Shown: piece by piece, positions 1 through 7,631 of the stretch
How the letters are laid out: each line of letters opens with the position of its first letter
Numbering within the stretch: the first letter of the stretch is position 1
Source of the DNA: Pseudomonadota bacterium
Lineage (GTDB): Bacteria; Pseudomonadota; Gammaproteobacteria; Burkholderiales; Burkholderiaceae_B
Assembly: GCA_021793095.1 (NCBI GenBank)
Contig: JAJYTK010000001.1
Location: forward strand, 1 to 24,167
Direction of reading: 5' to 3'
DNA length: 24,167 nt
Translations under genes and position numbers: made by a program
The notes under the pieces: model-generated
Told to the model about the DNA's origin: nothing
The model's input: the letters and a program-made list of their open reading frames with translations, nothing else
The model's database searches: none

Positions 1-1140
1 CGAGTTTAGTGGCGCGAGTACCTGCTCCCAATTAATGGGGTACTCGCGCAACTCGGCCCGCACCTCCCAGGCATGGTTGTAGTCCGTTTTGGGGGTACTG
101 CCAGTTTTGCGATACCAACGTGCGGCATCGGGCTCTACGCGTAGCGCTGGTACCAACCCAAACTGGCTCCACACCCAATCTTGATCCTCAGGCGTGAGCA
201 CCTGCTGCCAGTGTTTCTCTATATATTGCGCTTGGGCTTCGCGATCATCGCTGCGGGCCAAACGAGAGAGCGCCAGTGTCAACAGCTCGCGCTCACGGGC
301 ATTGGCAGGTGCCGACTGCTGCCCCAACCAGCGGCGTGGGTTGTCCATCAGTGCGGTGTAATCCTGCATTTGCTTGCCATTAAACATGAGGGCAGCAGTA
401 CGCCGTGCTTGGGTGGTCTTGCCCTGCTCTAAGGCCCCCCGCAGCATCTGCTGCAGTTGGCTCCAAGGCAAGGCATCATCTGCCCACAGCTGATCCAGCA
501 TCCCCCAGCACACCTCATTGGGACGAAACTCGCGCATCACCGCGTCTAAATCCAGATCAACCCCAGCCATATGCAAGGCATGAGCCTGAGCACAAAACAC
601 ATCAGCACGCCCAAAGGTGGGGGGATCTAAATCTAAAATACGCTGAAAATCCCCTGCCCGAGCAGCGGCCACCGCCCAATCCCCCTTGAGCCGCTCGGCC
701 AAATAAGTATCTGCATAATCATCGATATAACGCTGCAAGGCAGCCTCACGCACAGGCATGGCCTTGACCTCTAGTTGTTGCACCAACCACCAATACTCGG
801 GGTAGTGGCCCAATATCGGATCCTCTTTGGCTGCGCTGATCTGCTCGCCCAATTTGTCCCATTGTTTCTTTTCATAAGCTTTGGCCGCCTTTTCAACAGC
901 AGCGCGCGCCTTGGGGTCCACCTCGGGCAGCTCGAGCCAACGCGGACCATCATAAGGGTTCAGTACAGAACGACTCGTGTCGGCATCCTTTGCGGTTTCA
1001 GTCTCGCTAACGGTATGATCAGCAGCATCTGCTGCATTACTTTGGGCGCAGCCAGCCAAACCCACCGTCAGCCCGACCAGGGTGAGCCCCTGCGCTAACG
1101 GCTTAAGGTATTTTGCATACAAAAACTGTTGAATCCCCAT
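1..1140 (-). CDS. Lytic transglycosylase (Slt70-like), N-terminal part, lipoprotein signal; runs off left edge
   Basis: An open frame of 380 codons starts at ATG 1140-1138 and reaches the window edge with no stop. Residues 1-31 form a lipoprotein signal: a basic/aromatic start, a hydrophobic stretch (about 15-29) and the lipobox L-A-G-C with Cys31. Position +2 is Ala, which fits outer-membrane sorting. The rest is helical and rich in Ala, Leu, Trp and Gln, with repeated helix pairs, like the superhelical U domain of soluble lytic transglycosylases. The catalytic SLT domain would lie beyond the edge and is not seen. The enzyme would cut the MurNAc-GlcNAc bond of peptidoglycan to give 1,6-anhydro products, which the AmpG permease encoded further right could recycle. 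It is divergent from the cyclo-ligase with only 33 bp between the start codons, so the promoters must overlap coding sequence. The family call rests on composition and context, so it is moderate. Confidence 0.72.
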   Translation of the reverse strand, partial: MGIQQFLYAKYLKPLAQGLTLVGLTVGLAGCAQSNAADAADHTVSETETAKDADTSRSVLNPYDGPRWLELPEVDPKARAAVEKAAKAYEKKQWDKLGEQISAAKEDPILGHYPEYWWLVQQLEVKAMPVREAALQRYIDDYADTYLAERLKGDWAVAAARAGDFQRILDLDPPTFGRADVFCAQAHALHMAGVDLDLDAVMREFRPNEVCWGMLDQLWADDALPWSQLQQMLRGALEQGKTTQARRTAALMFNGKQMQDYTALMDNPRRWLGQQSAPANARERELLTLALSRLARSDDREAQAQYIEKHWQQVLTPEDQDWVWSQFGLVPALRVEPDAARWYRKTGSTPKTDYNHAWEVRAELREYPINWEQVLAPLNS

Positions 1141-1173
1141 AGATATTCCTGAACCCTCAATAAACCTGATGAA

Positions 1174-1809
1174 ATGAACTCAAACATCCCTAATCATACC
1201 GCAAGCTTGCGCGACCAATTGCTACAAAAACGTGCGGCACAAGGCCCTCGCGATATCAGCATGGGCGCTTTGCGCATCCGCGCCCGCCTGTATACCTGGC
1301 TGGCCACCCAACAAGAGACGATGCGTGCCCAACAGCGTGATGAGCCTCTGAATATCGCTGCTTTTTGGTCACTGCCGGCAGAGCCCGAGCTACAGCCATT
1401 ATTAAACAAATGGTCGATAGAAGACAACGGAATCACACTATCTTTACCTTGTATCGACACTGAGGATGCCCCCCTGCGGTTTTGTCCATGGGATATTGAG
1501 ACCCCCATGAAGGTCGGGCGCTATCACATCTCTGAGCCCGATACGCCGGAAACGGCCCCAAAACCCGACATCATCCTGGTTCCAACCCTAGGGTTTACAC
1601 GCCAAGGGGATAGGCTGGGTTATGGCAAAGGCTACTACGATCGCACCATTGCCCAACTGCGGGCCCAATACCACCCCTTTATTACCATTGGCATTGCCTG
1701 GTCTTGCGGCGATCTGAGTGAATTCGACTATCAGCCCCAGCCCCACGATGAACCTCTGGACGCGGTGTTGACAGAAATGGGTTGGGCCAAAGCAGCACCA
1801 TCACTCTAA
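1174..1809 (+). CDS. 5-formyltetrahydrofolate cyclo-ligase family protein
   Basis: A 211-residue protein of the MTHFS/YgfA family, which converts 5-formyl-THF to 5,10-methenyl-THF using ATP in the cytoplasm and so returns a storage folate to the one-carbon pool. The N-terminus has the usual basic helix (LRDQLLQKRAA, about residues 12-22). The C-terminal half carries the signature RLGYGKGYYDR (about 148-158), the glycine-rich ATP/phosphate site followed by Tyr-Tyr-Asp-Arg. The upstream segment DIILVPTLGF is the usual strand before it. The ATG at 1174 is used; the ATG five bases earlier meets a stop at once. No strong Shine-Dalgarno sequence is seen. The gene is convergent with ahcY, and the ahcY terminator lies between them. 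The E. coli counterpart is ygfA (also called fau). Confidence 0.9.
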   Translation: MNSNIPNHTASLRDQLLQKRAAQGPRDISMGALRIRARLYTWLATQQETMRAQQRDEPLNIAAFWSLPAEPELQPLLNKWSIEDNGITLSLPCIDTEDAPLRFCPWDIETPMKVGRYHISEPDTPETAPKPDIILVPTLGFTRQGDRLGYGKGYYDRTIAQLRAQYHPFITIGIAWSCGDLSEFDYQPQPHDEPLDAVLTEMGWAKAAPSL

Positions 1810-1876
1810 GACCAACGTTCATCCCCCTAGGGCATCAAACCGCTATCAGTCTGTGCCCTCCTCGCGCAATGCCCAT

Positions 1877-1907
1877 AAAAAAAGCTGGAGCACTTAAGGC
1901 TCCAGCT
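1877..1907 (-). terminator. Rho-independent terminator of ahcY
   Basis: Read on the minus strand, a perfect 9-bp stem AGCTGGAGC/GCTCCAGCT with a 7-base loop is followed by seven T residues. It lies about 50 bases after the ahcY stop codon. Confidence 0.88.
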
Positions 1908-1958
1908 CGTATAACGCGCATGAGGAGGGGGTCACTGACCCGCCCCCTGAAACAGCGA

Positions 1959-3374
1959 TTAATAGCGATAATGATCGACTTTATAAGGTCCATCTACAGG
2001 GACGTTGATATAGCGAGCCTGCTCCTCGCTCAAGCGTGTCAAATTGGCATTGAGCTTGCCCAAATGCAACAGCGCCACCTTTTCATCTAAATGCTTGGGC
2101 AGCATATAGACCTGACCTGTTTCGTAGCGATCACCATGTTGGAACAACTCGATTTGAGCAATGGTCTGGTTGGTAAAGGACGCCGACATGACAAATGAGG
2201 GGTGCCCGGTCGCGCACCCTAGGTTGACCAAACGCCCTTTGGCGAGCAGGATGATGCGCTTGCCATCAGGGAAAATCACATGATCGACCTGAGGCTTGAT
2301 TTCCTCCCACTCGAGATCGCTCAAGCCGGCCACATCGATCTCATTATCAAAGTGACCGATGTTGCAGACAATGGCTTGATCCTTCATGCGCTCCATATGG
2401 GCACGGGTAATCACATGGTAATTACCGGTGGCCGTCACAAAGATATCTGCGTGCTCGACGGCCTCTTCCATGGTGACCACGCGGTAGCCTTCCATCGCTG
2501 CCTGCAGTGCACAAATGGGATCGATCTCGGTCACCCAGACCTGAGCCTTGAGGGCGGATAGCGCCTGAGCACTGCCCTTACCCACATCACCAAAGCCGCA
2601 AACAACGGCAATTTTACCGGCGACCATCACATCAGTGGCCCGTTTGATCCCATCAACCAGTGACTCGCGGCAGCCGTATAAATTATCAAATTTGGATTTA
2701 GTGACTGAGTCATTCACGTTGATGGCAGGAAAGGCCAAGGTGCCCTCTTTGGACATCTGGTAGAGGCGTTGTACCCCCGTGGTGGTTTCCTCGGTGACCC
2801 CTTTAATTTGAGCCAATCTGGTGGAATACCAGGTAGGGTCCTCGCTCAGTTTGCTGCGGATGCTGGCGTAGAGCACCTCTTCTTCTTCGCTGCTGGGGTG
2901 ATCCAGCACGCTGGCGTCTTTTTCTGCCTGAGCGCCCAAATGCAGCAAGAGGGTTGCATCGCCCCCATCATCTAAAATCATATTTGCCTGCTCACCGGGC
3001 CAGCTAAAGATCTGGTGCTGATATTCCCAGTACTCCTCGAGGGTTTCGCCCTTGATCGCAAAAACAGGGATCTCCTCGGCGGCAATGGCCGCGGCAGCGT
3101 GATCTTGAGTGGAATAGATATTGCAAGAGGCCCAACGTACCTCGGCACCGAGGGCAACCAGCGTTTCGATCAGCACTGCCGTCTGGATGGTCATGTGCAG
3201 ACTACCCGCAATACGCGCCCCCTTGAGGGGTTTAGACTCGGCGTATTCTTCGCGGGTCGCCATCAGGCCGGGCATCTCTGTTTCAGCGATCGCTATTTCG
3301 CGCCGTCCCCATTCGGCCAGACTGATGTCGGCAATTTTATAGTCATCAAAAGAAGTTTGAGTTACAACGTTCAT
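1959..3374 (-). CDS. ahcY: Adenosylhomocysteinase (S-adenosylhomocysteine hydrolase)
   Basis: A 471-residue cytosolic NAD-dependent enzyme that splits SAH, the inhibitory product of SAM methyltransferases, into adenosine and homocysteine. Visible marks are the NAD-binding loop GFGDVGKG in the middle, the segment [19 protein letters not shown] before it, [14 protein letters not shown] late in the protein, and the C-terminal PYKVDHYRY that closes the active site of the neighbouring subunit. The length and the internal insertion around residues 160-185 match the long bacterial form. The ATG at 3374 has a GGAG Shine-Dalgarno sequence 6 bases upstream. The leader carries an SAH riboswitch, so expression should rise when SAH accumulates. 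It ends at its own terminator and faces the cyclo-ligase. The metF gene often linked to ahcY in betaproteobacteria is not adjacent here. Confidence 0.98.
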   Translation of the reverse strand: MNVVTQTSFDDYKIADISLAEWGRREIAIAETEMPGLMATREEYAESKPLKGARIAGSLHMTIQTAVLIETLVALGAEVRWASCNIYSTQDHAAAAIAAEEIPVFAIKGETLEEYWEYQHQIFSWPGEQANMILDDGGDATLLLHLGAQAEKDASVLDHPSSEEEEVLYASIRSKLSEDPTWYSTRLAQIKGVTEETTTGVQRLYQMSKEGTLAFPAINVNDSVTKSKFDNLYGCRESLVDGIKRATDVMVAGKIAVVCGFGDVGKGSAQALSALKAQVWVTEIDPICALQAAMEGYRVVTMEEAVEHADIFVTATGNYHVITRAHMERMKDQAIVCNIGHFDNEIDVAGLSDLEWEEIKPQVDHVIFPDGKRIILLAKGRLVNLGCATGHPSFVMSASFTNQTIAQIELFQHGDRYETGQVYMLPKHLDEKVALLHLGKLNANLTRLSEEQARYINVPVDGPYKVDHYRY

Positions 3375-3423
3375 AAGTGAGCTCCATTTGGTTCATGCCC
3401 ATGAGTCATGGGCACAGATCACC

Positions 3424-3508
3424 GGTGAGCGTCGTTGGCTAAAGATAATGCGTCAACGAAAGACCTGAGCCTGGCAGCATGAACAGCCGTCGCAACGCTC
3501 CTCAGGTC
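3424..3508 (-). promoter_or_regulatory. SAH riboswitch in the ahcY leader
   Basis: On the minus strand the leader shows the known SAH aptamer (Rfam RF01057 type). P1 is GACCTGAG (3508-3501) pairing with CTCAGGTC (3469-3462). It is followed by the conserved GAGGAGCG...GCGACGG and GCCAGGCTC segments. A second hairpin has the stem CGTTG/CAACG (3458-3454 with 3437-3433). The pseudoknot is GAGCGT (3500-3495) with ACGCTC (3432-3427). The position about 50 bases before ahcY and the conserved core make this secure. The GCTC of the pseudoknot strand (3430-3427) is also complementary to GAGC of the Shine-Dalgarno sequence (3384-3381). This suggests a translational ON switch: SAH binding would lock GCTC into the aptamer and free the ribosome site. 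That mechanism is inference. Confidence 0.93.
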
Positions 3509-3602
3509 TTTTTATTCAATAGACTTGAAAAACAAGTGCCTAATATTGAAACACAAAAGCACTGATTGCGCACCTTAGAAAGGCAACGCAGCTGATAAAA
3601 GT

Positions 3603-3632
3603 AAATACGCCCCTGTGAGGAGCGTATTTTTT
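3603..3632 (-). terminator. Probable terminator of metK
   Basis: An 11-bp inverted repeat (3603-3613 with 3619-3629, one mismatch, 5-base loop) lies 15 bases after the metK stop. On the minus strand it is followed by a T-rich but interrupted tail (TTTACTTTTAT is its start plus continuation). The T run on the plus-strand side is cleaner, so it could work in both directions. Confidence 0.6.
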
Positions 3633-3643
3633 ATCATCAAAAA

Positions 3644-4819
3644 TTAAAGACGCGCTGCAGCTTGTTTCAGTGTCGGCGCCAAATCGGTGGCCTCCCAGCT
3701 AAACTCGGGCTCGGAACGGCCGAAATGCCCATAAGCTGCTGTCTTGCTATAGATGGGGCGCAACAGGTCTAAAGCCGAAATAATGCCCCGTGGGCGCAGA
3801 TCGAAATGCTCGCGCACCAAACGGGCGATTGCATCATCAGAAATCACCCCGGTCCCCTCGGTATAGACGGTGATATTGATGGGCTCGGCCACCCCAATTG
3901 CGTAGCTGACCTGCACCTCGCATTGGCGGGCCAGACCAGCGGCCACAATGTTTTTAGCCACATAACGCGCGGCATAGGCAGCCGAACGGTCGACTTTAGA
4001 GGGGTCTTTACCAGAAAAAGCCCCCCCACCATGCGGGCAGGCACCCCCATAGGTGTCCACAATGATCTTGCGCCCGGTCAACCCGCAATCCCCTTTGGGG
4101 CCGCCGATGACAAAATTACCCGTAGGATTCACCAAATAGCGGGTATCCTCGGTCAACAGACCATCGGCAAAGACCGGACGAATGATCTCTTGGATCACGG
4201 CCTCGCGAATCTCATCCTGAGAAATGTCTGGGGCGTGCTGCGTAGACAACACCACGGTGTCTACCTCGACCGGCTGACCATTGGCGTATTTAAATGTCAC
4301 CTGCGACTTGGCGTCGGGGCGCAGCCAGGGTAAACGGCCATCCTTGCGCAATAAGCTCTGGCGCTCCATCAAGCGATGGGCATACCAAATAGGCGCAGGC
4401 ATCAAATCGGGGGTCTCATCACAAGCGTAACCAAACATCAGCCCCTGATCGCCTGCCCCTTGGTCGGCGCTATTTGATGGATCACGATCGACCCCTTGGG
4501 CGATATCGGGGGATTGCTTGTCAAAGCCGACCAGCACCGCGCAGTTAGCATAATCAATGCCGTACTCGCCATTGTCATAGCCAATGCGCTTGATGGTGTC
4601 ACGGGCGACCTGGATGTAATCCACATCAGCATCGGCCGTAATCTCACCGGCAAGAATGACCAACCCTGTATTACACAAAGTTTCCGCTGCCACCCGCGCA
4701 AAGCGGTCTTGCTCTAAAATGGCATCGAGGATGGCATCTGAGATTTGATCGGCCACCTTGTCTGGGTGACCCTCGGAAACTGACTCGGAAGTAAATAAGA
4801 AATCGTTATTTTTTGCCAC
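3644..4819 (-). CDS. metK: S-adenosylmethionine synthase
   Basis: A 391-residue cytosolic enzyme making SAM from methionine and ATP with release of phosphate and pyrophosphate. It has the N-terminal SVSEGHPDK motif with the catalytic His, the first signature [12 protein letters not shown] (about residues 120-131), and the glycine-rich second signature [16 protein letters not shown]. Its length is close to the E. coli enzyme. The start is a GTG (4819-4817); the coding sequence then reads A-K-N-N-D-F. An AAAGGA Shine-Dalgarno sequence lies about 11 bases upstream. Two Cys residues flank the glycine loop region (GDCGLTG and GGACPHGG), where Ala is common in relatives; these are mild variants. 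The gene is divergent from the lipid A acyltransferase, and its leader has a GC-rich hairpin. It lies upstream of ahcY on the same strand but is separated from it by a terminator and a riboswitch. Confidence 0.97.
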   Translation of the reverse strand: MAKNNDFLFTSESVSEGHPDKVADQISDAILDAILEQDRFARVAAETLCNTGLVILAGEITADADVDYIQVARDTIKRIGYDNGEYGIDYANCAVLVGFDKQSPDIAQGVDRDPSNSADQGAGDQGLMFGYACDETPDLMPAPIWYAHRLMERQSLLRKDGRLPWLRPDAKSQVTFKYANGQPVEVDTVVLSTQHAPDISQDEIREAVIQEIIRPVFADGLLTEDTRYLVNPTGNFVIGGPKGDCGLTGRKIIVDTYGGACPHGGGAFSGKDPSKVDRSAAYAARYVAKNIVAAGLARQCEVQVSYAIGVAEPINITVYTEGTGVISDDAIARLVREHFDLRPRGIISALDLLRPIYSKTAAYGHFGRSEPEFSWEATDLAPTLKQAAARL

Positions 4820-4840
4820 TGTGGTAGCGTCCTTTCATGG

Positions 4841-4861
4841 GCCCCACCTCATCCGCGGGGC
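4841..4861 (-). other. GC-rich hairpin in the metK leader
   Basis: The arms GCCCC (4841-4845) and GGGGC (4857-4861) can form a 5-bp stem with an 11-base loop, ending 21 bases before the metK GTG. An outer pairing GTGGT/ACCAC (4888-4892 with 4821-4825) could enclose it together with the Shine-Dalgarno sequence. I do not recognise a known SAM riboswitch class here. Confidence 0.35.
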
Positions 4862-5067
4862 TTGGTGAATGAAACAAAGGGCGTAGCACCACGGAATAAA
4901 GTACAAAGCACTATGGTTCAGGGCGCGACGCTTTAGCGGTTAATTTTTACCCCCTGTACAATGCGAGGGTATCGCTCCGCAAGTTGTCGGTTAACTCAGC
5001 GATAGGCAGCATTTTAAGCCAAATAGCGCGAGCTTTCATGGTTATCACTTAATAGCGCACGAGAATT

Positions 5068-5955
5068 ATGGTTTTATTTCTCTTAAAGTTGTTGTCCCAC
5101 TTGCCTTTGCGCTTCATGCACGGCGTTGGCAAATGTTTAGGCCTGCTGGTCTATTGGCTGCCTGGGCGCTATAGACAGCGCTTACAAGACAATGCACGCC
5201 AAGCCGGTTATGAAAATGCGGCTTTTGCCCGCCGCGCAGCTGCCCAAACTGGGGCCATGATCATGGAAATCCCCAAGGTGTGGCTCAAGACCAACAGCGC
5301 CTTGGCCCGTTGTCACAACCCTCAAATCAATATTGTGCATGAGGCCTTGGCCGAAAAACGAGGTGTTTTATACCTCACCCCGCATTTAGGCTGTTTTGAA
5401 ATCACCGCCCGCATCCTCGTCCAACATGGGCCCATCACCGTCATGTATCGTCCCCCTCGACAGGCTTTTTTAGAGCCTGCTATGAAGGTCGGCCGCGATC
5501 TGCCCGGGCTGCGCTCGGTCCCTGCCAATATGCGTGGGGTACGTGAGTTTATGCGCGCCCTACGCCGCGGCGAAGCCGTGGGCATGCTGCCGGATCAGGT
5601 ACCCAGTTCGGGGGACGGCGTGTGGGCCACCTTTTTTGATAAGCCGGCCTATACCATGACGTTGGCGGCACGTTTAGCACAGCAAGCCAATGTCCCGGTC
5701 ATCCTGACTGCTGGTGAGCGTCTGCCCCGAGGACAAGGCTGGCGCATCCACTATATCCGGGTGCCCGAGCCCTATCCCACCGATCTGGCCGCCTTTGTGC
5801 AGCATATCAATGATGCCATGCAGGCGCTCATTCGACGCTTTCCCGAACAGTACTTATGGAGCTACAACCGCTATAAAATACCGGCGGAGGCACCGCCTAT
5901 TCCAGCGGCGCTCCTCCATCCATCCACATCCACAGTCACAAGTAAAGAGCCATGA
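5068..5955 (+). CDS. Lipid A biosynthesis lauroyl/myristoyl acyltransferase family protein (LpxL/HtrB type)
   Basis: A 295-residue inner-membrane enzyme of the LpxL/LpxM family, which adds a secondary acyl chain from acyl-ACP to a Kdo-lipid A precursor. The N-terminus has a hydrophobic membrane segment (about 2-30). The HX4E catalytic motif is seen as H106-LGCF-E111. The later segments YRPPRQAF, then GMLPDQVPSSGDGVWATFF, are the usual conserved blocks 2 and 3. It ends with YLWSYNRYKIP, typical of the family. Which acyl chain is added, and whether this is LpxL or LpxM, cannot be read from the sequence. The ATG at 5068 has a weak GAG upstream. The stop overlaps the next start as ATGA, so the DUF484 protein is probably translationally coupled. 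It sits where dapF would be expected just before the DUF484-xerC pair. Confidence 0.88.
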   Translation: MVLFLLKLLSHLPLRFMHGVGKCLGLLVYWLPGRYRQRLQDNARQAGYENAAFARRAAAQTGAMIMEIPKVWLKTNSALARCHNPQINIVHEALAEKRGVLYLTPHLGCFEITARILVQHGPITVMYRPPRQAFLEPAMKVGRDLPGLRSVPANMRGVREFMRALRRGEAVGMLPDQVPSSGDGVWATFFDKPAYTMTLAARLAQQANVPVILTAGERLPRGQGWRIHYIRVPEPYPTDLAAFVQHINDAMQALIRRFPEQYLWSYNRYKIPAEAPPIPAALLHPSTSTVTSKEP

Positions 5956-6557
5956 CACAGAAAACATACGATCGCCAGGCCATCCTCGAGTTTTTAGCTC
6001 AAAACCCAGATTTTTTACTTGAGCAGGGCGATGCCCTCTATCAACTCAAACTCCCGTCCTCAAATGACAATCGGGTGATCTCGTTTATCGAACGCCAGGT
6101 CGAACGGCTACAGCAGGAAAATAAAAAAACCCAAGAGCAGCTCTATACCCTGATCAGCAATGCGCAGCGCAGTGAAACCATCCGCCAACAAACCCATCAA
6201 TGGGCCTGCCGCCTGATCCTGCACCCCGAGTGGGCCAATGACCCCAAAGCCATGGCGGCGGCCTTGGCCAAAACCTTTGGGGTGGATGAGGCGCGCCTGC
6301 TCAACACCTCCGAGCTGCCGGCCCCCATCCAACAAAACTACAGCGGCCCCATCACCGAGGCCCCTCTTGATTTTGGGCTACCCGAGCACCTGCACAGCAT
6401 GGCCTACACCGCCTTGAAACACCCTCAGGATGACCGCCCCATGGGCGCGCTGATCGTGGCCTCATCGGCACTCAGCCATTTTAGCGCCGACATGGCCACT
6501 GACTTTCTTGAGCATATTGCCGGACTGTGCGCCGCTGCATTGAGCAACGCCTCATGA
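5952..6557 (+). CDS. DUF484 family protein (YigA-like, GAF-type fold)
   Basis: A 201-residue protein of the DUF484 family. The N-terminal part has the family pattern ILEFLAQNPDFLLEQGDAL (about residues 11-29). A coiled-coil helix follows (about 46-75, rich in Glu, Gln and Arg: IERQVERLQQENKKTQEQL). The C-terminal GAF-like half ends with the pattern FSADMATDFLEHIAGLCAAAL. The function is unknown; in many proteobacteria this gene lies between dapF and xerC (E. coli dapF-yigA-xerC). Here it overlaps the acyltransferase stop by 4 bases and its own TGA overlaps the xerC ATG, so the three genes form a tight operon. Confidence in the family is high; I propose no function. Confidence 0.88.
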   Translation: MTQKTYDRQAILEFLAQNPDFLLEQGDALYQLKLPSSNDNRVISFIERQVERLQQENKKTQEQLYTLISNAQRSETIRQQTHQWACRLILHPEWANDPKAMAAALAKTFGVDEARLLNTSELPAPIQQNYSGPITEAPLDFGLPEHLHSMAYTALKHPQDDRPMGALIVASSALSHFSADMATDFLEHIAGLCAAALSNAS

Positions 6558-7582
6558 ACACCGCTCAGGACTGGCTCACGCAATGGGAAACCAATCTGCT
6601 CGAGCAACGCCGCCTGAGCCCACACACTGCGGCCGCCTATAGACGAGATGTGCAAAAACTGCTCGAGATGACGGCCCCAAATGAGCTCATCGAGTTGCAA
6701 ACGCAGCAGATACGACAGACACTGGCCGCCTTGCACCAGCAGGGCGAACAGCCCCGTAGTCTGTCACGACGCTTGTCGGCCTGGCGACGCTTTTTTGAGT
6801 GGCTCGAAGCCAGCGGGCACCATCCAGGGCCCAACCCCTGTCTCAATGTACGGGCCCCCAAATCCCCGCAGCCTTTGCCCCGAGCCCTGTCCGTAGAGCA
6901 AACCCAACAATTGCTGGATCAAGGGGCCCCTCAAGGACCACCTACGGAACAACCAGATCCTGACAGCATCATTGCCTATAGGGATCAGGCGCTCTTTGAG
7001 CTGTTTTATTCTTGTGGACTGCGCCTCAGTGAGCTGGTCTCTCTGGATCATCGGTATACCCAAGAGGGGAGCTATCAATCCAGCAGTTGGTTGGATTTAG
7101 AAAACCACAACCTCAGGGTCGAGGGCAAGGGCCAAAAAACCCGCATCGTGCCCATTGGGCGCCATGCCTTGCAAGCACTAACGCATTGGCTGCAGGTGCG
7201 CCCACTGCTGCTGCCCAGCACCGAAGGACTGCCCATCGACCAGGCAGCGGCCCTATTTCTAGGCCAACGTGGCCGCCGCATCCATCCACGGGTAATCCAG
7301 CAACAATTGGCGCGACGCGCCCAAGCCGTCGGGTTGGCCGAGCATGTCCACCCCCACCGACTGCGGCACAGCTTTGCCAGTCATATTTTGCAGTCCTCTC
7401 AAGACCTGCGTGCAGTGCAGGAACTGCTGGGGCATGAAAATATCCGTAGCACCCAGATCTACACCCGCCTGGACTTTCAGCATTTAGCCAAGGTCTACGA
7501 TCAAAGCCATCCGCGCGCACGGGCTCGAAAGAACACCAACCGCACGCCCGAGGATGCCGATAACAACGAACCCAAAAAGTAA
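6554..7582 (+). CDS. xerC: Tyrosine recombinase XerC
   Basis: A 342-residue site-specific recombinase that, with XerD, resolves chromosome dimers at dif and acts in the cytoplasm during division. The N-terminal SAM-like domain (about 1-100) binds the core site. The catalytic domain carries R157 (CGLRLSEL), K192 (VEGKGQKTR), H268 and R271 (HRLRHSFASH), H294 (LLGHENI) and the nucleophile Y303 (QIYTRLD), so all six residues are present. The ATG at 6554 is preferred over a GTG at 6527 because it forms an ATGA overlap with the DUF484 stop. It is longer than E. coli XerC (298 residues) because of inserts near 125-140 and 165-180 and a basic C-terminal tail. The chromosomal context with DUF484 argues for housekeeping XerC and not a phage or integron integrase. 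Confidence 0.95.
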   Translation: MNTAQDWLTQWETNLLEQRRLSPHTAAAYRRDVQKLLEMTAPNELIELQTQQIRQTLAALHQQGEQPRSLSRRLSAWRRFFEWLEASGHHPGPNPCLNVRAPKSPQPLPRALSVEQTQQLLDQGAPQGPPTEQPDPDSIIAYRDQALFELFYSCGLRLSELVSLDHRYTQEGSYQSSSWLDLENHNLRVEGKGQKTRIVPIGRHALQALTHWLQVRPLLLPSTEGLPIDQAAALFLGQRGRRIHPRVIQQQLARRAQAVGLAEHVHPHRLRHSFASHILQSSQDLRAVQELLGHENIRSTQIYTRLDFQHLAKVYDQSHPRARARKNTNRTPEDADNNEPKK

Positions 7583-7596
7583 AATGGCGCGATTAA

Positions 7597-7628
7597 CAGC
7601 TACCCCTGCTAGCAGCTACCCCTACTAA
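7597..7628. repeat. Two-copy 16-bp tandem repeat between convergent genes
   Basis: CAGCTACCCCTGCTAG (7597-7612) is followed directly by CAGCTACCCCTACTAA (7613-7628), with 14 of 16 bases identical. It fills the 49-bp gap between the xerC stop and the end of the zinc transporter gene. No clear terminator is seen there. Confidence 0.8.
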
Positions 7629-7631
7629 CCA

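Noticed and set aside
6554..7582. Tyrosine recombinase as evidence of an integron or prophage
   Set aside because: Its operon with DUF484 and the full XerC motif set mark it as housekeeping XerC; no attachment sites, cassettes or phage genes are near.
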